In this document: positions 32,040 to 39,011 of the stretch, piece by piece
How the letters are laid out: every line of letters begins with the position of its first letter
How positions within the stretch are numbered: the stretch's first letter is position 1
Notes under the pieces: generated by a model
Seen by the model: only the letters and a program-made list of their open reading frames with translations
What the model was told of the DNA's origin: nothing
Databases searched by the model: none
Translations under genes and position numbers: made by a program
Assembly: GCA_943354745.1 (NCBI GenBank)
Contig: CALRDB010000005.1
Coordinates: forward strand, 1-39,637
Length of the DNA: 39,637 nt
Reading direction: 5' to 3'
DNA from: Candidatus Nomurabacteria bacterium
GTDB lineage: Bacteria > Patescibacteriota > Minisyncoccia > Phycocordibacterales > UBA10002

Positions 32040-33248
32040 TCAATGTTCCAATCCAATAAGCGTTACCAACGTCTTTGCAGTATTTTCAACCTCCTTTGTG
32101 GTGGTGTTACGGCCGAGCGTAAACCGAAGACTAGATGCTGCACGCTTTGGTCCGCCGCCAAGTGCCACTACAACATACGATTCTTTTTCATCAGTAAGAC
32201 AAGAACTCTTTGTCGAGACGACGATACCTTTCGCATCAAGTTTAAGTGTCAAAAATTCCGTATCAACGTCAAAAAGTGAAATATTTAAATTATTCGGCAG
32301 CCGCTCCCCTTTTTCCATACTCCCGTTCACCACCACCTCTGTCATTCCAACATTCTTGAGAATGTTGGAATGTAACATGTCGCGTAAGGTGCCCACACGA
32401 GCCGTTTCTTTTTCGCGCTCTGCTGTCGCGACGCGAAGCGCTTCGGCGAAACCAACGATGGCGGGAATATTTTCCGTCGTTGACCGTAATCCTCTTTCTT
32501 GCCCTCCGCCCAGCAAAAACGGAGCAAGCGATGTATTTCGACGAACGTAAAGAACGCCCACACCCTTAGGGCCGTACATTTTGTGGCCATCTAGCGTCAT
32601 GAGGTCTACGCCAAGCGCATTCACCAGACAACGCAGATAAACTGGCGCCTGACAGGCATCCGAATGAAAAACGGGATACTGTTTTTCATTCGGAGAATTA
32701 TGAAGTATGAATTTAGAATTACGAATTGGTACAAGAAGTTGGCCGATTTTGCGGATCGGCTGAATTGTCCCGATTTCATTATTAGCGTACATCACGGAAA
32801 CCAAGGCGGTATTTGGTTTAATCGCGGAAACTATGTTTTCCGCTTTGACTATTCCATCGGCTTCAACCGGTACATAGGTCACCTCTACTCTTCCCTGTCG
32901 TTCAAGTTCTCGAAGCGGTTCGAGAACCGACGAATGTTCAATGTTGGTAGTAACGATGTGGGGCTTGAAGTTGGTAGAAGGTAGAAGGTAGAAGGTAGAA
33001 ATGACGCCAAATAAGGCGAGGTTATTCGCTTCGGTTCCACCGCTCGTAAAGACGATTTCTTCCGCATGTGCTTCAAGACAACGTGCGACAGTAGTGCGTG
33101 CATTCTCAAGCGCTTTTTTCGCGACTACCCCCTCAGTATGAATAGAGCTTGGATTACCAAACACTTTCGTGAAAAACGGCTCCATCACCTTGCCTACCCG
33201 TGGGTCAAGCGGGGTGGTAGAGGCGTAGTCTAGATATATTCGTTTCAT
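32040..33248 (-). CDS. iscS: Cysteine desulfurase (IscS/NifS type) with repeat-derived insertions
   Basis: PLP enzyme that removes sulfur from cysteine for Fe-S clusters and tRNA thiolation. It starts at MKRIYLDYASTTPLD (33248), 402 residues. The PLP lysine is in LDGHKMYGPKG, the sulfur-carrying cysteine in STKSSCLTDE, and the ATEANN-type motif reads GGTEANNLALF. Two segments are foreign to the family: STFYLLPSTNFK (about residue 83), read from a 7-bp tandem repeat, and RNSKFILHNSPNEKQ (about 182), read from AT-rich low-complexity DNA. Both keep the frame. No iscU or thiI is adjacent. Confidence 0.93.
   Translation of the reverse strand: MKRIYLDYASTTPLDPRVGKVMEPFFTKVFGNPSSIHTEGVVAKKALENARTTVARCLEAHAEEIVFTSGGTEANNLALFGVISTFYLLPSTNFKPHIVTTNIEHSSVLEPLRELERQGRVEVTYVPVEADGIVKAENIVSAIKPNTALVSVMYANNEIGTIQPIRKIGQLLVPIRNSKFILHNSPNEKQYPVFHSDACQAPVYLRCLVNALGVDLMTLDGHKMYGPKGVGVLYVRRNTSLAPFLLGGGQERGLRSTTENIPAIVGFAEALRVATAEREKETARVGTLRDMLHSNILKNVGMTEVVVNGSMEKGERLPNNLNISLFDVDTEFLTLKLDAKGIVVSTKSSCLTDEKESYVVVALGGGPKRAASSLRFTLGRNTTTKEVENTAKTLVTLIGLEH
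32973..33000. repeat. Heptanucleotide tandem repeat (GGTAGAA x4) inside the cysteine desulfurase gene
   Basis: Four exact copies on the plus strand. Gain or loss of one unit shifts the reading frame. Confidence 0.92.
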
Positions 33249-33307
33249 CTCCGATATACTACACAACGACTAGCAGAATCGCAAAAAATGTCGTATTATG
33301 TTCCACT

Positions 33308-33778
33308 ATGGTGATTGATACTGAAACGCTCCTTATTATATTCGCTAGTGGTATAGTTATTGCCCTCCTTTTAGGACTGCACACCGAGTGGCGAATGCAT
33401 CGTCTACTCCAAGGTAAGGATGGTAAAAGTCTTGAAGATGTCATCGTTCGAAATGCTTCGGATATCGAAAAGCTCAAGCAGTTTCGAAATGAACTCGACG
33501 TATATCTTGAAACCGTAGAGAAGCGTCTAGACCAGAGTGTCAGAACCATAGGAACCGTGAGATTCAATCCATTCAAAGGCACCGGGGACGGTGGGAATCA
33601 AAGTTTCGCTATGGCGTTCCTTGATGAAGAAGAAAACGGCGTTGTTCTATCTACGCTATACACACGAGAGCGAGTCGGCATTTATGCCAAACCCCTGAAG
33701 GAAGGAAAATCGGAACATGAGCTCACCGGAGAAGAGAAGGAGGCGATAGAAGAAGCGAGAAAGAAGTTACGTTCCTAA
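33308..33778 (+). CDS. DUF4446 family protein
   Basis: 156 residues: an N-terminal membrane helix (about 8-25), a short coiled coil (ASDIEKLKQFRNELDVYLET), then the family core TVRFNPFKGTGDGGNQSFAM and NGVVLSTLYTRERVGIYAKP, ending in an acidic/basic helical tail (LTGEEKEAIEEARKKL). Function is not known; it is widespread in CPR and Firmicutes and is probably tethered to the membrane. Divergent from the cysteine desulfurase; followed by a head-to-head repeat pair and infB. Confidence 0.85.
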   Translation: MVIDTETLLIIFASGIVIALLLGLHTEWRMHRLLQGKDGKSLEDVIVRNASDIEKLKQFRNELDVYLETVEKRLDQSVRTIGTVRFNPFKGTGDGGNQSFAMAFLDEEENGVVLSTLYTRERVGIYAKPLKEGKSEHELTGEEKEAIEEARKKLRS

Positions 33779-33806
33779 ATAACGAATACCAAATTGACAT
33801 TTTTTA

Positions 33807-33871
33807 CTGTCATCCCAACGGAAACGGGAATCCAGAAAAGAACTGGATTCCCGCATTCGCGGGAATGACAG
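33807..33871. repeat. Head-to-head pair of dRS3-like repeats
   Basis: Left unit 33807-33835 (CTGTCATCCC...GGGAATCCAG) and right unit 33843-33871 (CTGGATTCCC...GGGAATGACAG) are inverted copies separated by 7 bp. The right unit also has an internal ATTCCCGC/GCGGGAAT palindrome. It lies between the DUF4446 gene and infB. Confidence 0.85.
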
Positions 33872-33925
33872 AAGACTTCCATTTCCGAAATTTGATATTC
33901 CCGCTACGAAACGATTAAACCAATT

Positions 33926-35449
33926 ATGACAACCAATGCACTTATAACTAAACAAGGAGGAAAAACACCGCGACCCCCAGTCGTGGCGGTCATGGGTCAT
34001 ATCGACCACGGTAAATCAACCTTACTCGACTACATTCGTAAAACAAATGTAGTCGAAGGAGAAGCTGGTGGTATTACACAGCACTTGGGTGCCTATGAAG
34101 TACTACACACCACCAAGGAAGGAACGACGCACCCTATCACCTTTCTCGACACACCCGGACATGAAGCGTTTAAAGGTATCCGGTCACGTGGAGCAAATGT
34201 TGCCGATATCGGCATACTTATCGTTTCCGCGGAAGAAGGAGTGAAGCCACAGACAGTGGAGGCGCTCGGCTCAATAAAGAAAGCGGGCATTCCCTACGTG
34301 GTTGCCATCACCAAAATCGACAAACCAGGAGCGAACCTTGAACGCACCAAGCAGAGTCTCGCTGAACATGAAATCTATGTCGAGGGTTACGGCGGTGATA
34401 TCCCATTCGTCGCGATTTCAAGCAAGACAGGCGAGGGAATCCCCGATCTTCTCGATCTTATCTTACTTGTAGCTGAAATGAGTGACCTCCAAAGTCTCGA
34501 AGGTGCTCCGATGTCTGGCGTCGTTATCGAATCAAACATCGACAAGAAGAAAGGTATTTACGCGACGATCATCGTCAAAGAAGGCACTCTACAAAAAGGA
34601 AACATCGTTGTCACCGAAACAGCATTCACACCATCACGAAGGATTGAAGACTTTCTCGGTCAGTCAGTTGAGAAGGCCACCCCTGGCACACCGGTCGTCA
34701 TCGTCGGTTGGGACTCCGTCCCTCATGTCGGGGCGAAATGTTTCGTTGTCCAAAACAAACGTGAAGCTGAAGACTACATAGCGAGCGAAGGAGAAAAGAA
34801 GAAGAAAAGGCCGAACAATACCGCTACCACGATCTTAGTACAGACGGCGATTCTTCCCCTCGTTATTAAGGCAGACACTGGAGGAAGCTTGGAAGCCATC
34901 GAAGCGGAAATACAGAAACAAGCAACCGAAAAAGTCACCATAAAAATTGTCTCACGAGGCATCGGTTCGATTAACGAAAGTGATCTGAAGAGTGCCTCAG
35001 GAAGTGGCGAACCAGCGGTTGTTGGATTCAATGTAGATATTGACGCTCCGGCCCAAGGTGTTTTTGATCGTGGTGGTATTAAGGTGCAGACTTTTGACAT
35101 TATTTATAAATTGGGAGAATGGGTGGCAGAACTGGTAAAGACACGTACGCCAAAAGTTACCATTGTAACCGTCAAAGGAAATGTCCGAATTCTCAAGATT
35201 TTTACGACAGAAAAGGATCGTCAGGTTATTGGAGGCAAAGTTACCGAAGGAATACTAGAGACAGGTGACGAATTCAATATTCTTCGACGAGGCTCGCCGA
35301 TTGGTAAAGGCAGAGTGAAGGAACTTCAACGTTTCAAGGAAAAGACAACTACGATCCCAAAGGATAGCGAATTCGGAGCATTTGTATCGACCAGTATTGA
35401 GATTATGCCTGGTGATCACCTTGAGGCGGTAACGAGCATCGAGCAATAG
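33926..35449 (+). CDS. infB: Translation initiation factor IF-2, short form
   Basis: GTPase that brings fMet-tRNA to the ribosome. At 507 residues it lacks the long N-terminal domains of typical IF-2 and starts almost directly at the G domain: GHIDHGKST (24-32), DTPGHEAF, and TKIDK. Domains II, III and IV follow, with [13 protein letters not shown] and the C-terminal CGRV-like region replaced by [10 protein letters not shown]. It runs 1 bp ahead of rbfA (TAG-T-ATG), so the two are co-transcribed. Confidence 0.96.
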   Translation: MTTNALITKQGGKTPRPPVVAVMGHIDHGKSTLLDYIRKTNVVEGEAGGITQHLGAYEVLHTTKEGTTHPITFLDTPGHEAFKGIRSRGANVADIGILIVSAEEGVKPQTVEALGSIKKAGIPYVVAITKIDKPGANLERTKQSLAEHEIYVEGYGGDIPFVAISSKTGEGIPDLLDLILLVAEMSDLQSLEGAPMSGVVIESNIDKKKGIYATIIVKEGTLQKGNIVVTETAFTPSRRIEDFLGQSVEKATPGTPVVIVGWDSVPHVGAKCFVVQNKREAEDYIASEGEKKKKRPNNTATTILVQTAILPLVIKADTGGSLEAIEAEIQKQATEKVTIKIVSRGIGSINESDLKSASGSGEPAVVGFNVDIDAPAQGVFDRGGIKVQTFDIIYKLGEWVAELVKTRTPKVTIVTVKGNVRILKIFTTEKDRQVIGGKVTEGILETGDEFNILRRGSPIGKGRVKELQRFKEKTTTIPKDSEFGAFVSTSIEIMPGDHLEAVTSIEQ

Positions 35450-35450
35450 T

Positions 35451-35771
35451 ATGAAGGCGACCAAAAATGAAAAACTTCGAGAGGCCCTCCGCCACGCTGC
35501 TGCTGAATTTCTTGCTCTAGAGTCCAACAGAACATCACTTATCACTGTCACCAACATACACCTCTCACCTCGAGGTGATCGAGTCACCGTACTTGTCACC
35601 GTTTTTCCTGATGATAAAGAGAAGGAGGCCCTAGCATTCGTGAGTCGAACAGGTGGTGCTCTTCGAGACTTCATTTCAAAACGCATTTCACTCCAACATG
35701 TGCCTTATATTTCCTTTGCGTTGGATGTTGGCGAAAGGAACCGTCAAAAGATAGATACACTCTCCTCCTAA
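35451..35771 (+). CDS. rbfA: Ribosome-binding factor A
   Basis: Small KH-fold protein that helps mature the 30S subunit. 106 residues, with NEKLREALRHAAAEFL, LITVTNIHLSPRGDRVTVLV and SKRISLQHVPYISFALD, which fit the family. It is translationally coupled to infB. A weak terminator-like structure (GCACT...AGTGCTTTTT) lies just after it and before the tRNA-Cys-like fragment. Confidence 0.9.
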   Translation: MKATKNEKLREALRHAAAEFLALESNRTSLITVTNIHLSPRGDRVTVLVTVFPDDKEKEALAFVSRTGGALRDFISKRISLQHVPYISFALDVGERNRQKIDTLSS

Positions 35772-35830
35772 AAACTAGAAAAAAGAAGGCACTTGCGCTA
35801 TTCTTCTAGTAAAGCTTCAGTGCTTTTTGT

Positions 35831-35906
35831 GGCCACGTAGAAAAGTGGTAATTCGGAGATCTGTCTGGCTATGCCAGATCTGGCATAGCCAGACAAAATT
35901 TCCATG
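35831..35906 (+). pseudogene. Truncated tRNA-Cys copy split by a 30-bp palindrome
   Basis: Bases 35831-35863 are identical to 36146-36178, the first 33 bases of tRNA-Cys up to and including G34 of the anticodon (36 bp identical counting three upstream). A 30-bp perfect palindrome (35864-35893) interrupts the anticodon; then CAAAAT continues as in the tRNA, with TTCCATG resembling CTCTATG. After that the similarity stops, so the T arm and 3' end are missing, and the ATG of the GIY-YIG gene lies in the region that matches the tRNA variable loop. Confidence 0.75.
35862..35895. repeat. Perfect palindrome in the tRNA-Cys-like fragment
   Basis: 34 bp symmetric about 35878/35879; half-site TGTCTGGCTATGCCAGA. 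The centre AGATCT repeats the anticodon-stem sequence that flanks the insertion. Confidence 0.9.
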
Positions 35907-36155
35907 AAGTATTATGCTTATGTTTTGAGAAGCCTAAAGAACGGTGATATCTACATCGGCAGCACTGAAAACGTGGAAAATCGAGTTATGCTTCACAATC
36001 AAGGTCGTGTAAAATCAACGAAAGGGTATCGTCCTTGGGAATTGTTGGAGAAAGAGGAGTTTTCTTCTCGAAATGAAACAGTGCGAAGAGAACGGTTTCT
36101 AAAGACTCATCAACAGAAAGCTTTGATAAAAGCGAAATATAGTGTGGCCACGTAG
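35904..36155 (+). CDS. Small GIY-YIG endonuclease, embedded between tRNA-Cys copies
   Basis: 83 residues forming a single GIY-YIG domain: YYAYVLRSLKNGDIYIGST (the two-strand signature), NRVMLHNQG with the catalytic arginine region, then KGYRPWELLEKEEF and RRERFLKT with the metal-binding glutamate. Stand-alone domains of this UvrC-N type are common in CPR genomes. Its start codon lies in a truncated tRNA-Cys copy, and its last four codons (SVAT-stop) run 10 bp into the intact tRNA-Cys, so the ORF is exactly bracketed by tRNA-Cys sequence on the same strand. It may be a mobility nuclease of the tRNA locus (inference). Confidence 0.88.
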   Translation: MKYYAYVLRSLKNGDIYIGSTENVENRVMLHNQGRVKSTKGYRPWELLEKEEFSSRNETVRRERFLKTHQQKALIKAKYSVAT

Positions 36156-36217
36156 AAAAGTGGTAATTCGGAGATCTGCAAAATCTCTATGCGGGAGTTC
36201 GATTCTCCCCGTGGCCT
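36146..36217 (+). tRNA. tRNA-Cys (anticodon GCA)
   Basis: Acceptor GGCCACG/CGTGGCC, anticodon stem GAGAT/ATCTC, loop CTGCAAA (GCA), T stem GGGAG/CTCCC, T-loop TTCGATT, discriminator T. No CCA is encoded. Its first 33 bases are duplicated at 35831 and its last 20 at 36331. Confidence 0.94.
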
Positions 36218-36350
36218 TCAGGACGCGAGCCCCAAACTGCTTTGGGGCGTGGGGGAATCGAAGACCTTTCCCATATTTTTGAATGATTCTTATCATGAGA
36301 AAATGGGAAAGGTGTACTGAAACTGTAAGTTTCGATTCTCCCCGTGGCCT
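36218..36350 (+). repeat. tRNA-tail structured repeat, copy at tRNA-Cys (133 bp)
   Basis: Starts right after tRNA-Cys and ends with a second copy of the tRNA's last 20 bases (TTCGATTCTCCCCGTGGCCT, 36331-36350). Four stems are visible: GCCCCAAA-CTGC-TTTGGGGC; an outer stem between GGGGGAATCGAA and the copied T-arm strand; ACCTTTCCC / GGGAAAGGT; and GAAAC-TGTAA-GTTTC. Related copies follow tRNA-Leu(UAA), where the stems differ by paired changes. Confidence 0.75.
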
Positions 36351-36390
36351 CACTAAAATAATTCGCAAGTGAACGGATGCTTTTAGACAA

Positions 36391-36474
36391 GCCCGGGTGG
36401 CGGAACTGGTATACGCGCAACACTTAAAATGTTGTCTTGGAAACGAGATGTGGGTTCGATTCCCACCCCGGGCA
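36391..36474 (+). tRNA. tRNA-Leu (anticodon TAA)
   Basis: Class II tRNA: acceptor GCCCGGG/CCCGGGC, anticodon stem CAACA/TGTTG, loop CTTAAAA (TAA), variable arm, T stem GTGGG/CCCAC, T-loop TTCGATT, discriminator A; no CCA encoded. Its last 20 bases recur 153 bp downstream. Confidence 0.94.
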
Positions 36475-36627
36475 TAAGCAAGCGAAGCAAGCGTTGCACG
36501 AGCAAGCAAACTGCTTTGCTTGCGTGGGTGGAATCGAAAGGGTTCTCCCTAATTTTTGAGACATTCTTATGGCGAGAAAATGGGAAACCCGTACTGAAGC
36601 TGTAAGCTTCGATTCCCACCCCGGGCA
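36475..36627 (+). repeat. tRNA-tail structured repeat, first copy at tRNA-Leu(UAA) (153 bp)
   Basis: Ends with an exact copy of the last 20 bases of the tRNA (36608-36627). Stems: GCAAGCAAA-CTGC-TTTGCTTGC; GGTGGAATCGAA with the copied TTCGATTCCCACC strand; GGGTTCTCCC / GGGAAACCC; GAAGC-TGTAA-GCTTC. The loop sequences CTGC and TGTAA and the segment ATTCTTAT...GAGAAAAT are shared with the tRNA-Cys copy while stem bases co-vary. Confidence 0.75.
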
Positions 36628-36770
36628 TAAGCAAGCGAAGCGAGCGTTACACGAGCAAGCAAACTGCTTTGCTTGGGTGGGTGGAATCGAAAGGGTTCTC
36701 CATAATTTTCACAGCATTCCTTTGGCGAGAAAATGGAAAACCTACACCAAACTGTAGTTTCTATTTCGGC
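36628..36770 (+). repeat. tRNA-tail structured repeat, second tandem copy, decayed 3' end
   Basis: About 85% similar to the preceding unit over its first half (same TAAGCAAGCGAAG start and AAACTGCTTT hairpin). The inner stem reads GGTTCTCCA / TGGAAAACC, and the last hairpin AAAC-TGTA-GTTT. The terminal tRNA copy has eroded (CTATTTCGGC). Confidence 0.65.
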
Positions 36771-36782
36771 TTATAACTCAGT

Positions 36783-37454
36783 ATGAAAAGGCCATTTCTT
36801 TCTTCCTCTAGCCTCAAACTTATCGCCCTAGTGACTATGACGATTGACCATATCGGTATGCTGTTTTTCCCCAGCCAACTGTTATGGCGAATTATAGGAA
36901 GAGTTTCCTTCCCCCTTTTTGCATTTCTTATTGCTGAAGGTTTTGAAAAGACGAGTGACGTGCGAAAATATTTCTCCCGCTTGCTCTCATTTGCCGCCCT
37001 CTCGCAGATTCCCTACAGCCTCTTTATGTTTTCCACGGGGTTCCCTTCACCTCACCTAAACATTTTCTTCACCCTTAGCGCAGGGCTTTTCGCTCTCATC
37101 TTGTGGAAACAATTACCGCCTCGCTACTCAGCTCCCAGCATAGGACTTCTTATGTATCTTGCCGAATGTGCTTCTTTCGACTACGGAGCGTACGGAATAC
37201 TCACCATACTTGCGAGTGCGTTGCTTCTCCGATTCCGCACTACGGGCATCATATCGTTAACTCTCCTTCCCTTACTCTACACAGCTATATACTCTCTGGT
37301 TAGCGCTCTCTCACTGCAGATGTATGCTTCGATAAGCGTACCTCTCGTGACCATCTACAACAAAGAACATGGCAAACACTTTCCCCGCCGTTTACTTTAC
37401 TGGTTTTACCCAGTACATTTTTTACTACTTCTTTCGATTTGGCATTTCATTTAA
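36783..37454 (+). CDS. TraX family membrane protein
   Basis: 223 residues, about seven hydrophobic helices. The start LKLIALVTMTIDHIGMLFF, then WRIIGRVSFPLFAFLIAEGFEKTSDVRKY and LSQIPYSLFMF match the TraX family, named for the enzyme that acetylates F-pilin. In chromosomes without an F-type system the substrate is unknown; a membrane acyltransferase acting on a surface protein or glycan is likely. It follows directly after the tRNA-tail repeats. Confidence 0.85.
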   Translation: MKRPFLSSSSLKLIALVTMTIDHIGMLFFPSQLLWRIIGRVSFPLFAFLIAEGFEKTSDVRKYFSRLLSFAALSQIPYSLFMFSTGFPSPHLNIFFTLSAGLFALILWKQLPPRYSAPSIGLLMYLAECASFDYGAYGILTILASALLLRFRTTGIISLTLLPLLYTAIYSLVSALSLQMYASISVPLVTIYNKEHGKHFPRRLLYWFYPVHFLLLLSIWHFI

Positions 37455-37515
37455 AACACATTTCTGCCTAGCACTCTGTACGGCCGTACGCTGGGACTTA
37501 AGAATGTCCTGAAGT

Positions 37516-37544
37516 TTGTCGTGAGCTTGGTGTAGCGGTATACT
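37516..37544 (+). promoter_or_regulatory. Promoter of the ATP-grasp gene, leaderless arrangement
   Basis: TTGTCG (37516-37521), 17-bp spacer, TATACT (37539-37544), then 7 bp to the ATG at 37552. Confidence 0.55.
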
Positions 37545-37551
37545 TCGCAGT

Positions 37552-38766
37552 ATGAAAAAAGGGAAGAAAATCTGCAAAGACTGTGAGCCCGCACAGGTCA
37601 ATCACTTCATCATGAGGACATCCTCCTACATGGGGCTTGTCATTAAACCGGCCTTAAAACCACTCGACTATTTGACACGTGTCCTTCTTCCACCTCGTTC
37701 GTTCTCTTGGTTTAACCTCGTTGCTCCATACACGTTAAAAGCTCTTGCTTTTTTTCGTATCGGCAAGCTGGACACCGAGATAGCGAAAGAAGACAGCGAT
37801 CGAACTCGCTGTTTTTGGAGTGAGGCAAAGAAACGTGGCATTGATATGACGATGTACCGTTGTGGTCCCATTAAAGATCTCTTTATTGCAAGACAAGGAG
37901 GCAAGACTATTTGCTTTGACGGACTTCCCCGCCCTGTGGGCCCTGAAGCTAAGTCACTCTATTGGATGGATAACAAACCGCTTATGCGCAAACATTTCAG
38001 CATGCACGGCATCCCTATAGCAAATGGTGATTCATGCTTCGGAGAGAAGCGAGCGCTCGAAATATTTTACTCGCTTAAAAAGCCAGTTATCATTAAACCT
38101 TATAGTGGATCACGGAGTCGTCACACCACCATTCACCTCGAGACCGCAGACGAGTTTCTAAGGGCATTTCGAAACGCCAAAGTACTTTCACCGCTTGCTC
38201 TTATCGAAGAAGAGCTTGAAGGCTTCGTGCACCGTGGCACACTTATCAATGGCAAGCTTATCGCGGTCATGCGCCGTGAACCACCTCATGTCATCGGAGA
38301 TGGCGTCCACAGCGTGCAGAAACTGGTCCAGGAAGAAAATAAGCGTGAAAAACGTCACGGAGCTACCTTCCACCCGATTGCCGTTGGCCCTGAGGCAGAT
38401 CAAGAACTTGCTCGACAAAGACTTACCTGGGAAAGTATCCCTAGCAAGGGAACGTTGGTAGCACTCAACCAAAAAGTAAGCCGAGGTATCGGCGCGAGTA
38501 CGACAGATCTCACTGACGAAATGCACCCCGAGAACAAAAAGCTTCTTGAAAAAATCGGTAGTGTTCTTAATGACCCATTGGTAGGAGTTGATTTCATTAT
38601 GAATGATGTGCGCGTACCGTGGCAGGAGCAAAAACGTTCCGGCGTCATCGAGTGTAATTCCTTACCTTTTATTGATTTGCATCATTTTCCACTCAACGGC
38701 AAGCCGCGGAATGTCGCGGGAGCACTGTGGGATCTCATCTTCCCTTCTACGGCGAGCAATCGATAA
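37552..38766 (+). CDS. ATP-grasp ligase, cyanophycin-synthetase-like
   Basis: 404 residues. The C-terminal two thirds form an ATP-grasp domain: KPVIIKPYSGSRSRHTTIHL (ATP-binding strand), LIEEELEGFVHRGTLINGKL, VIGDGVHSVQKLV, and the metal site GVDFIMNDV ... VIECNSLPFIDLHHFP (E and N metal ligands). The PYSGSRSRHT and GDG...L.Q.EN pattern is like CphA and GshF ATP-grasp domains that form amide bonds between amino acids. The Mur-ligase half of CphA is absent and there is an N-terminal extension with CKDC. The product is unknown; a peptide or amino-acid ligase is likely. Confidence 0.8.
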   Translation: MKKGKKICKDCEPAQVNHFIMRTSSYMGLVIKPALKPLDYLTRVLLPPRSFSWFNLVAPYTLKALAFFRIGKLDTEIAKEDSDRTRCFWSEAKKRGIDMTMYRCGPIKDLFIARQGGKTICFDGLPRPVGPEAKSLYWMDNKPLMRKHFSMHGIPIANGDSCFGEKRALEIFYSLKKPVIIKPYSGSRSRHTTIHLETADEFLRAFRNAKVLSPLALIEEELEGFVHRGTLINGKLIAVMRREPPHVIGDGVHSVQKLVQEENKREKRHGATFHPIAVGPEADQELARQRLTWESIPSKGTLVALNQKVSRGIGASTTDLTDEMHPENKKLLEKIGSVLNDPLVGVDFIMNDVRVPWQEQKRSGVIECNSLPFIDLHHFPLNGKPRNVAGALWDLIFPSTASNR

Positions 38767-38851
38767 GCTACGGCCAACCACTTGTCACCAGAAAAGTGGA
38801 CTTCCAAATAAGATGATTTTGTTGTAAGTTGTAGGGTGTCAGTTAATTTTT

Positions 38852-38924
38852 CCGCCCATAGCTCAGCTGGTAGAGCAGATCCCTCTTAAGGATAAGGTCC
38901 CTGGTTCGAGCCCAGGTGGGCGGA
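38852..38924 (+). tRNA. tRNA-Lys (anticodon CTT)
   Basis: Acceptor CCGCCCA/TGGGCGG, D arm GCTCAGCTGGTAGAGC, anticodon loop CTCTTAA, T stem CCTGG/CCAGG, T-loop TTCGAGC, discriminator A; no CCA encoded. The first anticodon stem pair is G-A. It is the only tRNA here with no accessory sequence attached; a GTCACCT/AGGTGAC hairpin lies 14 bp downstream (38939-38963). Confidence 0.92.
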
Positions 38925-39011
38925 TAAGATTCCGAACTGTCACCTATAACTGGGACAGGTGACTGGAACAAAGCATTTGTACTACACGATGACTTGGTTA
39001 CAGTTATTCAG

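Noticed and set aside
36099-36634. Minus-strand ORFs across the tRNA-Cys/Leu and tail-repeat region with GIE/GVGIEPTS-like peptides
   Set aside because: They are antisense readings of tRNA T arms and of the repeated DNA; similarity between them follows from the repeat itself, and no ribosome binding site or known domain is present.
36455-36770. Tandem repeats that could suggest a CRISPR array
   Set aside because: Units are 153 bp with no short repeat/spacer alternation and no cas genes; the Cas2-like fold at 10607 is of the PaaX type.
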